Shown here piece by piece: positions 15,583 to 22,422 of a DNA stretch of 27,759 nucleotides; position 1 is the stretch's first letter; each line of letters starts with the position of its first letter. The notes under the pieces were generated by a model that did no database searches, had not been told where the DNA came from, and was given only the letters and a program-made list of their open reading frames with translations. The position numbers and the translations under genes were made by a program. This stretch comes from a virus. The DNA lies in the IMG/VR virus record IMGVR_UViG_3300030382_002058, positions 1 through 27,759 of that record. One strand, written 5' to 3'.

Positions 15583-15950
15583 TCCTAATCCAATTTCTTC
15601 AAGTTTGTCCCAATTAAATTCCTCTACTTTTTCTTGCTCCTCTCCCTCTACTACTTTCCCTCGCTAGAAGGTTGGTCTAGTTGGAAAGCCTCAAAAATCT
15701 CATTAATCTTAGAGAAATCTTCATTGTCTAACCACTCTTCTATATCTTTAATTTTATAGTCGAATGGTTCACCGATTTTTTTTGCACCGTACTTTAGCCC
15801 AAAGAACGCAATAATCCCTACGTGGTCTATTTCTGTACCTAGTTTATGTAATTCGCTTAGTTTTAAACCACTCTTTTTACAAACCTCTTTAATACATAAA
15901 TACGAAAACCTTACAGGTCTTTCTTTACCACCAATTTCTACCTTATTCAT
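15295..15950 (-). CDS. G-T tail assembly chaperone (frameshift fusion, 218 aa)
   Basis: Predicted product of a -1 shift: residues 1-99 are the G protein (15950 to 15654), then translation slips back one base at GGGAAAG and continues VVEGEEQEKVEEF in the T frame to 15295. In lambda and many siphoviruses the minor G-T protein binds both the tape measure and the tail tube protein during tail assembly, while G alone coats the tape measure. Gene order (tail tube, G, T, tape measure) is exactly that expected. Confidence 0.75.
15651..15950 (-). CDS. tail assembly chaperone G
   Basis: The 99-aa protein (MNKVEIGGKERPVRFSYLCI) sits between the tail tube protein and the tape measure gene. It has the small alpha/beta layout of tail chaperones: an N-terminal strand pair, then helices (EVCKKSGLKLSELHKLG; IEEWLDNEDFSKINEIFEAF). 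Its C-terminal codons form the slippery heptamer, followed directly by two TAG codons. Most ribosomes should stop here, giving an excess of G over G-T. Confidence 0.8.
   Translation of the reverse strand: MNKVEIGGKERPVRFSYLCIKEVCKKSGLKLSELHKLGTEIDHVGIIAFFGLKYGAKKIGEPFDYKIKDIEEWLDNEDFSKINEIFEAFQLDQPSSEGK
15654..15660 (-). promoter_or_regulatory. -1 programmed frameshift site GGGAAAG
   Basis: In the G frame the codons read GAG GGA AAG TAG, so the heptamer is G-GGA-AAG, of the form X-XXY-YYZ, and identical to the slippery sequence of the lambda G-T site. A shift back one base moves the ribosome into the open T frame. The T frame is closed by a TAG only at 15664-15666, just before the heptamer. 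Confidence 0.85.
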
Positions 15951-15975
15951 TACCTTTTAAATTTAAGTTAGATTA

Positions 15976-16362
15976 CTATGCTCTTACCAAACTGTCTGAA
16001 CCTGTCAAAGAAACGGAGTATGTAGCGTTTTCTTCTACACCACCATCTATAGATACGCTTGTTACGAAAGCTGTACCTGTATAGGTTTCAGAATCTACGT
16101 TAAATATACAAGTTACCGCTGCTCCTGCGATAAGTACATCAAACATATCTGAAACACCCTTACCTGCTGCTGCTAAATCTACGAAAGCATCACCACTCAT
16201 TTCCCAAGACTTTAATCCCCCAAGAGAATCTGACCATCCACCTGAATCTTTAGTGGTTGCATCTCTAAGTTCAATATTTACGTTCAAAGATGCAGAAGTA
16301 CAATGTGATATTGCACCACCATCTACGCTTAGAGTTACCTCTGTTGCATTTAAAATTGCCAT
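15976..16362 (-). CDS. major tail (tube) protein
   Basis: The 128-aa protein is beta-rich and neutral to acidic, with the pattern of TP901-1/gp17-type tail tube proteins: MAILNATEVTLSVDGGAISH at the start, then SASLNVNIELRDATTKDSGGW, SWEMSGDAFVD, and SVSIDGGVEENATYSVSLTG near the end (quoted in short parts). It polymerises into the tail tube. Position just upstream of the chaperone pair supports the call. It is followed after 25 bp by the G gene. Confidence 0.85.
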   Translation of the reverse strand: MAILNATEVTLSVDGGAISHCTSASLNVNIELRDATTKDSGGWSDSLGGLKSWEMSGDAFVDLAAAGKGVSDMFDVLIAGAAVTCIFNVDSETYTGTAFVTSVSIDGGVEENATYSVSLTGSDSLVRA

Positions 16363-16367
16363 TATTT

Positions 16368-17195
16368 TTAGTTTTTAGTTATTAAACAGTTAAAAATTAA
16401 GTTTTTGTAGAACTTTTCGGGTAACTTATAGTAATCATCATCTAGGCTTACAAACCTAAACTTTGCTGTATAAGAAACACCACCCTCGGTATATGTTACC
16501 GAATAATAATCTAAAGCCTCTACGATTGCCTTAGATTGGTTGTATGTTGTATTGTAGTCATCTGCGAAACAAGCGATGCGTAAAGACACATCACACGATG
16601 CTAGTGAACTACTCTTTGTTATAAAATTATCTACATTTGCTATTTCAAATGTCGTTGCAGGATAAGCTGTTCCTTGTGGTATAATTACAGGGGAAACTTT
16701 AAGTCCTGATATTCTTTTTACAGTTATGCTTTCAAGATAACCCCCACTTCCGTAAGTTGTTGCCCAATTATTAAAAGTTAAAAACATAGAACCCGATGCA
16801 TCAGGTGTAAAGCAAAAGTTTGCTGTACCCGTACCTGCTACGTTCTTCACACCTTCATATATGTTGTTTGTATTGTATTCAGAGCCTATATCTACACTTG
16901 TTTCGTCTGCTGACTCATAAGTGTATTCAACAGCGTATGTTGAACCTGCTACTAAATCAATTACGCAGTATGCTGCTCCTGCATAAGTTCCCTGTGTAGA
17001 AACAAACATTCTCTCGTTTGACTCGTCCCACAAGTAACCTCTTGGGGGTTGTGGCGATGCCCACCAATTACCTATACCTGATTCAAATGTTCCGTTATAA
17101 ACTAACTCAGAACCAAAAGTAGAATCATTAGCTACGTTAAAGTCATAACTTCCGCATAATTTGTCAAATATTTTTTTACCTATAACTGCAAACAT
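16368..17195 (-). CDS. tail terminator-like (DUF3168-type) protein with inserted jelly-roll domain
   Basis: The 275-aa protein is about twice the usual length of its family. Residues 1-15 (MFAVIGKKIFDKLCG) and 163-275 (KVSPVIIPQGTAYPATTFEI, DVSLRIACFADDYNTTYNQS, KAIVEALDYYSV) together resemble a DUF3168-type tail terminator/completion protein, in which a first helix is followed by a PQG.a.P strand. Between them, residues about 27-162 form a carbohydrate-binding-module-like jelly roll (TFGSELVYNGTFESGIGNW, LVAGSTYAVEYTYES, DASGSMFLTFNN, GGYLESITVKRI). The order gp10-like, terminator, tail tube is standard. Confidence 0.7.
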   Translation of the reverse strand: MFAVIGKKIFDKLCGSYDFNVANDSTFGSELVYNGTFESGIGNWWASPQPPRGYLWDESNERMFVSTQGTYAGAAYCVIDLVAGSTYAVEYTYESADETSVDIGSEYNTNNIYEGVKNVAGTGTANFCFTPDASGSMFLTFNNWATTYGSGGYLESITVKRISGLKVSPVIIPQGTAYPATTFEIANVDNFITKSSSLASCDVSLRIACFADDYNTTYNQSKAIVEALDYYSVTYTEGGVSYTAKFRFVSLDDDYYKLPEKFYKNLIFNCLITKN

Positions 17196-17197
17196 AT

Positions 17198-17680
17198 CTA
17201 AAATCCTGCTTTTTTAATAAGTTTGTTTAACATCTTATCTAAATCCCTTTCAGCACTTAAATAAATTGTTGATTCCATTTTCTTTGCTGTTGCCTCAAAT
17301 ATATTTTTTCTAGGGGCTTGAATTGCGTTACCCTTTATTTGCATAGCAGCTAAATTGTAACTATCCTTACCCTTGACTCTGATTGGGGTTGTTCTCTTTT
17401 TAAGAGGTCCAACAAACAAACCTGCCTCTCTTGACCTTTTTGCTGTTTTAATGCCTATGGTTTCCCAAGTTGGTGTTCTTCTACCATCACGCTTTTTATT
17501 ATGAGTATTAAACTCTTTTCGATATGCTTGTTGCATACCCTTTACAAGTTTAGTTGCTGCAGGTCTAAGAGCCTTATTTATTTGTGTACGAGATTGTTTA
17601 GCTGAATAACCAAGTCTTTTTAAACCTTGCTTAATATCATCAACTCCCCTAACAACAATTCTCGTATTTTTTGCAGCCAT
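17198..17680 (-). CDS. HK97 gp10-like tail/neck protein
   Basis: The 160-aa basic protein starts with IVVRGVDDIKQGLKRLGYSA, a helix-strand start typical of the HK97-gp10-like family, and continues with NKALRPAATKLVKGMQQAYR and a long arginine/lysine-rich middle. It lies between head closure and tail terminator genes, the canonical place. The role in the connector or tail is inferred from family and order. Confidence 0.85.
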   Translation of the reverse strand: MAAKNTRIVVRGVDDIKQGLKRLGYSAKQSRTQINKALRPAATKLVKGMQQAYRKEFNTHNKKRDGRRTPTWETIGIKTAKRSREAGLFVGPLKKRTTPIRVKGKDSYNLAAMQIKGNAIQAPRKNIFEATAKKMESTIYLSAERDLDKMLNKLIKKAGF

Positions 17681-17682
17681 AA

Positions 17683-18051
17683 CTAAACAGGTGAATCAGT
17701 TGGTAAATCTTGTTTTACAAAAACCTCAATAAACTCTTTTCGTGGGTCTATTACATACCCTATAATCTCGTATTCATCCCCTGAATCAACAAGAGTCCAA
17801 TCCGATTTTATTACCTTAGTTTCGCTGCTATACCTAACTGTATAAACAAACCGACCATAAGACTGTAATTCTTCTCCTTCAAACTTTTCCTCAATATCTC
17901 TAAGCGACTTAACATTCTTGTTAGCCCAAACCGTGACTACTGTTGAATCGGCACTTGTAATACCACCGAATCCATCCTGAGTGTAAGTTTTCTCCTTAAA
18001 GGTAATTCTTGTGTTAAATTCCCCTGCCTTTATTTTTGCAATGAAAGCCAT
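17683..18051 (-). CDS. head closure / head-tail joining protein
   Basis: The 122-aa protein matches the phage head-tail joining family (SPP1 gp16-like): GEFNTRITFKEKTYTQDGFG near the N-terminus, then TVVTVWANKNVKSLRD, FVYTVRYSSETKVIKSDWTL, and a final EYEIIGYVIDPRKEFIEVFV. The pattern 'dgfGG....w..vwA' and 'i...y.I.gv.dp' is characteristic. It seals the portal after DNA packaging. Length is typical. Confidence 0.88.
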   Translation of the reverse strand: MAFIAKIKAGEFNTRITFKEKTYTQDGFGGITSADSTVVTVWANKNVKSLRDIEEKFEGEELQSYGRFVYTVRYSSETKVIKSDWTLVDSGDEYEIIGYVIDPRKEFIEVFVKQDLPTDSPV

Positions 18052-18054
18052 ATC

Positions 18055-18639
18055 TTAATGGAAACATTTATAAGGTTGTAGTAATATTTCAGATGCCATT
18101 GGGAATCTTCGTTTCCTGTCCTCTCTAAAGTAATACATATCAGACACAATCAACTTAATCGCTTGTTGTATAGCCTGTGGCACATCGCTTTGTGTAGCAC
18201 CAAACCCTGTTTTAAACTCTATCCAAAATGTGTTTGCATTTTCACTCTCTAATGTTGGTGTGCCTAAAGCAGTTTTTGTGTAACATATAGATGGATTTGA
18301 ATAAGCATCTATATAAGCCTCTGACGATGTTATTTCATCCCCATCACTATCTATGTAATGAATAGGTGTTGTTAATAAGGTACAATCAGGAAATATTAAT
18401 GATGCAGCAGATACGGGGGAATTAAAATATAACTTATACTCGTGTTCAATAAAATGCCTTGAACAATAATGCTCTGCCATTTCTGTTGCAGCATCTATAT
18501 ATAGACCTAACAAAGTATCTTCATCATCAGTATCAATACGAAGGTGTGACTTAATTTCATCAACTGTAACGACCTTTGTTGAAGGGTCGGTTTTAACAAC
18601 CAAGTCCCCTTGTGTGTATGTGTTGGGGTTAAGATACAT
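18055..18639 (-). CDS. head-tail connector protein, gp6-like
   Basis: The 194-aa protein contains VTVDEIKSHLRIDTDDEDTL followed by LGLYIDAATEMAEHYCSRHF, the hallmark of the phage gp6-like connector family that rings the portal beneath the neck. A beta-rich middle and a helical region (AIQQAIKLIVSDMYYFREDR) complete it. The start follows a leader hairpin/terminator after the capsid gene, so its expression may be lower than that of the capsid protein. Confidence 0.9.
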   Translation of the reverse strand: MYLNPNTYTQGDLVVKTDPSTKVVTVDEIKSHLRIDTDDEDTLLGLYIDAATEMAEHYCSRHFIEHEYKLYFNSPVSAASLIFPDCTLLTTPIHYIDSDGDEITSSEAYIDAYSNPSICYTKTALGTPTLESENANTFWIEFKTGFGATQSDVPQAIQQAIKLIVSDMYYFREDRKRRFPMASEILLQPYKCFH

Positions 18640-18663
18640 AGATTTTTATTGTAAGAGTTAAGT

Positions 18664-18697
18664 TTAATAAAGGGGGAGTTCCGAAGAACCCCCACTT
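18664..18697 (-). terminator. hairpin terminator/attenuator after the capsid gene
   Basis: On the minus strand AAGTGGGGGTTC pairs with GAACTCCCCCTT across a TTCG tetraloop, with one G-U pair and one mismatch, followed by TTATTAAAC. C(UUCG)G loops are unusually stable. The U-run is short, so partial termination or mRNA protection is more likely than full stop; genes downstream lack a separate clear promoter. Confidence 0.7.
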
Positions 18698-18716
18698 AAT
18701 TATTTATAGTGTAATA

Positions 18717-19958
18717 CTACTCAATCAAAGATTGCATTACAGACGCATTCTGCGCACAAAGACCATCTACAAGACCTGTAGCGACCATTCTAGCACCACC
18801 TTTACCTGCAAGGGTATAAGGGTCAAAAAGAATGTCTAAACCACCGAAAATACCTAAATGTACTTTACTAAAGTCACCACAAAGCACTTTATCGTTAGTT
18901 GTAGTACCATCAGCACCTAAAGCACTTGTAATTTGATAAGGAGTATTGTTAATACGCTTATCTTTCAAGTCTAAGTAACCATCTGTAAAGGTAGCACCTG
19001 CTAAACCTGCGATAGTTTTCCAAGCTGCGGGATTGAAGATGTAACCTGTCTTAGCATCTAATCCAACACCTGCTGCAATCAATTCAGCTTCTAATTCTGC
19101 AATTAAAGCAATAGTAGCTCCTGCACCTGTAGATGCACCTGCTGCTTGATAGAAGATAGATTCAGGAGCATTCGTTACATTAGCTTCTGCTAATAACGCT
19201 GCTTCCATTTTAGACATCATAGAGTTTGCAATATTTCGTCTTAATGCACCCTCTAAACCTGCATTCTGAACCAAAGATTCAGGAGACATCTCAACTACAG
19301 AAATAACTTTGTTTGGAGACAATGTCGCTGCTGCAATAGACCCTGCTGCTGTTACATCAGAACCCGCAGTTGCTTCTGCTGCCCAAGTAGATGTAATACC
19401 TTGTACGATAGGGAATTTACGGTCTGCTGATAATCCTGAGTAAAAGTTAGAACCTGCCTTTACTAATACAGAATTAGCTTGAAGTTGGTCAATGAAACTT
19501 GCAACTTCGGTAGCCTTTACGTTTCCTGCTGTTACAGCACGTTGTTCAGTTTCACCATTCAATACAGAATAAGGAATACCAATACCTTTAAATGCTTGTT
19601 GAGGGTTCTCATTACGAGCCTCTTGGTCCATTTCTTTAACCAATCCTTCCATACGACCTGAGTATGCTGCTCTAGCTGCATCAACGAAAGAGTAAGTTCT
19701 AATCTCTTTTGCATCTGATGCTTTTTGTGTACCGAAAGAAACAGGTGCTTGTGCTGCGATCTCAGCGTTTAACTTCTCTTGTCGCTCAACAGTTTCAATG
19801 TTTTTAGCTAATTTGTCAATAGCTGTCATTTTCTCGTCATAAGAAACTTGCTCAGTTTCGTTAAAGTCACGAGATTCAGTTTTGCAAGATTCAAGCATCA
19901 CATTCGCATCTGCGATTAACGCTGCTCTATCTTGTCTTAATTCTACGGAATTTTTCAT
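18717..19958 (-). CDS. major capsid protein, HK97 fold
   Basis: The 413-aa protein has an N-terminal helical delta/scaffold region (residues about 1-75, e.g. ESCKTESRDFNETEQVSYDE), normally removed by the prohead protease. The HK97 core follows, including FPIVQGITSTWAAEATAG, LSPNKVISVVEMSPESLVQN (E-loop to spine-helix region) and IANSMMSKMEAALL. Later KVHLGIFGGLDILFDPYTLA and a C-terminal MVATGLVDGLC are also family-typical. Its start overlaps the protease stop by ATGA. Confidence 0.93.
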   Translation of the reverse strand: MKNSVELRQDRAALIADANVMLESCKTESRDFNETEQVSYDEKMTAIDKLAKNIETVERQEKLNAEIAAQAPVSFGTQKASDAKEIRTYSFVDAARAAYSGRMEGLVKEMDQEARNENPQQAFKGIGIPYSVLNGETEQRAVTAGNVKATEVASFIDQLQANSVLVKAGSNFYSGLSADRKFPIVQGITSTWAAEATAGSDVTAAGSIAAATLSPNKVISVVEMSPESLVQNAGLEGALRRNIANSMMSKMEAALLAEANVTNAPESIFYQAAGASTGAGATIALIAELEAELIAAGVGLDAKTGYIFNPAAWKTIAGLAGATFTDGYLDLKDKRINNTPYQITSALGADGTTTNDKVLCGDFSKVHLGIFGGLDILFDPYTLAGKGGARMVATGLVDGLCAQNASVMQSLIE

Positions 19959-20605
19959 ATCCTTCTTTTTAGATTTAATTCGTTAGTTAATAAATTGATT
20001 TGCGAACCAACTGATTGAGGGGTTTCCTCATCGTTATCCTGTCGTACCTCGGTTGGTTCTTCTTTCGTTTCCTCACTAGCCTTTGGGGAAGTAGATTCCT
20101 CAAATTCTTGCTTAGAACGAAGTGCGACATCTGTGTTAGCGTAAGCACCAACACCTACTATGGAAACATCTACTAATCTACCTATTTTATTAATAGTTCG
20201 TCTAGTAATATCACCATCTTTTGACCAATCATCATCTTCTACTGTGAAAGCAAAAGAAGATTCATATAATAAGCCTCTACGCATTAACTCAGCAACATCG
20301 TTTCCAGTTGTTGTGTTTGGCAAAGTAGCCTCATAAATCAAACCTCTTTCATCTACAGATAGGTTTAAAGTACCACCGACATTTCTATCTAAAATTAGGT
20401 TAGGGTCGTGATTGAATGTTAAAATAACATTGTCCTCTAATCGACCATCAAAAGCCCTTGTAGATATTGTTTCTCGGAATCCTAAATCCCTGCTATCTGT
20501 ATCGAATAACGCTGCGTAACCACGTACCTTAGTTTCGTCAGAACCTTCATCTAAACGAACCTCGTAGTTACCGTTATATATCCTTATTTCCTTATTTTCT
20601 TTCAT
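19955..20605 (-). CDS. prohead protease, HK97 family (U35)
   Basis: The 216-aa serine protease cleaves the capsid delta domain during head maturation. Visible are VRGYAALFDTDS (about residues 27-38), the histidine H66 in ILTFNHDPNLILDRN, the serine in LYESSFAFTVEDD (S116/S117), and LVDVSIVGVGAYANTDV near the end of the domain, all standard for the family. A low-complexity acidic C-terminal tail (STSPKASEETKEEPTEV) follows. It is ATGA-coupled to both portal and capsid genes. Confidence 0.92.
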   Translation of the reverse strand: MKENKEIRIYNGNYEVRLDEGSDETKVRGYAALFDTDSRDLGFRETISTRAFDGRLEDNVILTFNHDPNLILDRNVGGTLNLSVDERGLIYEATLPNTTTGNDVAELMRRGLLYESSFAFTVEDDDWSKDGDITRRTINKIGRLVDVSIVGVGAYANTDVALRSKQEFEESTSPKASEETKEEPTEVRQDNDEETPQSVGSQINLLTNELNLKRRI

Positions 20606-21846
20606 TGTGTTATCCTTTTAGTATCTTCACCTAATTTATCTAAAGGCATCATATTAGATTGCATATATACCTTTGCACTTTCATCACCCATAGGATTTAA
20701 GTCCTCTAAAGAACGAACCTCATCAGGAGAAAGCACCCCGATGTTTACTAATGTTCTATAATAATCAGCACGACTTTTTGAATCACCTCTAAGAATAGCG
20801 TTTAGGTTGAATTTGAAGTATTCTGTACCTCTTTTGTTTGAAGGAATTAATTTTTGGTTTAATTCACTTTCAATTCTCTTAATCCAAGGTGTTATAGTAT
20901 GCACCACAAAGTCGATTTGCTGTGCTTCGATATTACTATAAGTTGCAGAAGATAGGTCATTCACTAGGTGATTAGGTACTCTGAAAATGCGACAAATGTC
21001 GCTTATTTGATATTCCCTAGACTCAATGAATTGTGCTTGGTTGTTAGGAACAGTCCTCGCAACCCAATCCATACCTTCTTCTAATATCGCTGTTTTTCCT
21101 GTATTCGCTACACCTGAATAGTTGCTATTCCACGATTCTCTTAATCGTTTAGCTGTATCAGGCTTTAATGTAGCAGGGTGTTTAAGAATACCACCTAACT
21201 GTGAACCGTTTTTAAACCAATTACCTGCGTGCTTATCTAAAGATATAGATATACCTAATGTTTCGGCAGCTGCCTCTATTGGTGATTTACCTGTGATACC
21301 ATCAAAGGAAAGCCCTTTAACGTGAATCATATTTATGGCTTGTACCTTACCTGTTATTGGGTAAACACTACCCTCAGACTGAGATACTTCGTAATAAACT
21401 TCCCTACCATCAGGAGAAACGAAAACATTAACATCTTTATATTGTATAGGGTGAATGCCTATTGGTAGACCACCTCGGTTTCTCTCTATGTAAGCACAGA
21501 AATTTCCATCAAAACTTAGGTCTATTAAAGCACGTTCAAAGAACATAAAGGAATTATATATCCCTGATGGCTGTTCCCCCACTAATTTATTTAATGGGTT
21601 ATTATTTAATTTAATCTTATTATTGTTTTTGTCTTTCTCGTAAAGCGAGATGGGTAGGGAAGCTATAGTTTCAGACAAAACCCGAACACAAGACCAAACC
21701 GCTGCTACTCGCAAAGCTTGTTCTTTTGATACACCATTATTGTTTGACCCAAATATTGTACCACCAAGTATAGTAGAACCAAAGATAGAACGTGATTCTT
21801 CTTTAGTAGTGGATTTTTTTCTTTTAAAAACGTCGAATATACCCAA
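20602..21846 (-). CDS. portal protein, HK97 family
   Basis: The 414-aa protein shows the HK97 portal pattern: SKEQALRVAAVWSCVRVLSE, SLPISLYEKDK, LNKLVGEQPSG, the middle MIHVKGLSFDGITGKSPIEA, and ISDICRIFRVPNHLVNDLSS with YSNIEAQQIDFVVHTITPWI. It forms the dodecameric ring for DNA entry and exit. The only usable start is TTG at 21846 (MGIFDVFKRKK), because an in-frame TAA lies three codons upstream and the next ATG is deep in the protein. Confidence 0.93.
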   Translation of the reverse strand: MGIFDVFKRKKSTTKEESRSIFGSTILGGTIFGSNNNGVSKEQALRVAAVWSCVRVLSETIASLPISLYEKDKNNNKIKLNNNPLNKLVGEQPSGIYNSFMFFERALIDLSFDGNFCAYIERNRGGLPIGIHPIQYKDVNVFVSPDGREVYYEVSQSEGSVYPITGKVQAINMIHVKGLSFDGITGKSPIEAAAETLGISISLDKHAGNWFKNGSQLGGILKHPATLKPDTAKRLRESWNSNYSGVANTGKTAILEEGMDWVARTVPNNQAQFIESREYQISDICRIFRVPNHLVNDLSSATYSNIEAQQIDFVVHTITPWIKRIESELNQKLIPSNKRGTEYFKFNLNAILRGDSKSRADYYRTLVNIGVLSPDEVRSLEDLNPMGDESAKVYMQSNMMPLDKLGEDTKRITQ

Positions 21847-21869
21847 AGCTGCTTAAATAGTTGTACAAG

Positions 21870-21914
21870 TGTAAATAGTGAAAAGTGCTAAAATGTGAAC
21901 AACTTTTCAGTAGT
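21870..21914 (-). other. intergenic hairpin before portal gene
   Basis: TGAAAAGT and ACTTTTCA form an 8-bp inverted repeat with a 15-nt loop at the end of the sigma-like gene. No U-run follows on the minus strand and no clear promoter was seen in this 60-bp gap, so its role is unknown. Confidence 0.4.
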
Positions 21915-22422
21915 TTTTTCTTAATTCTTTCAAAGCATTCGCTAATACCCTGTGAACATACCTAGTTGATATACCTTGAATTAAGGCTATTTCTCTAATT
22001 TTAAACGAATATTCATACCTTAAAACAACTATCTCCCTTAACATCCTGTTGTCTGATTTTACGACTTTTTCCCAAATCTTATCTGCTAAATTATCATAAT
22101 CACCCTCTGTAACGCATTTTAAGGTGTCTCTAAGGCGATAAGTCTTGTGAAAGGGTGATGATGTAGATAATACTTGATTGGTGACCACACGAGCTACGAA
22201 ATAGCGTAATTGATTCGTTTCGTATAAAGATTGTATCGTTTCCTCTAATTGAGTAAGTAGAATTACGTTTATATCTTGCACCAAGTCATCTAACAGGTGT
22301 AAATCCCTGTTGTTACCTAGTACAGATGCACATATATCTCTTATTGTTAGTTGCTCCTGTGCAACTATTTCGTTCTTAGATAAAGAATATTTCTTTGTCA
22401 TCATATCCTGAATTTCCACCAT
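21907..22422 (-). CDS. sigma-70/ECF-like regulatory protein
   Basis: The 171-aa protein has a two-part sigma layout. At residues about 27-90, LHLLDDLVQDINVILLTQLE with LRYFVARVVTNQVL recalls sigma region 2 (eDLvQevfl). At 126-170, LREIVVLRYEYSFKIREIAL followed by ISTRYVHRVLANALKELRKN matches the region 4 helix-turn-helix. It is embedded in the packaging operon between terminase and portal, overlapping the terminase gene by 47 bp. It may be a phage late sigma factor or a helix-turn-helix protein with a packaging role. Confidence 0.65.
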   Translation of the reverse strand: MVEIQDMMTKKYSLSKNEIVAQEQLTIRDICASVLGNNRDLHLLDDLVQDINVILLTQLEETIQSLYETNQLRYFVARVVTNQVLSTSSPFHKTYRLRDTLKCVTEGDYDNLADKIWEKVVKSDNRMLREIVVLRYEYSFKIREIALIQGISTRYVHRVLANALKELRKNY

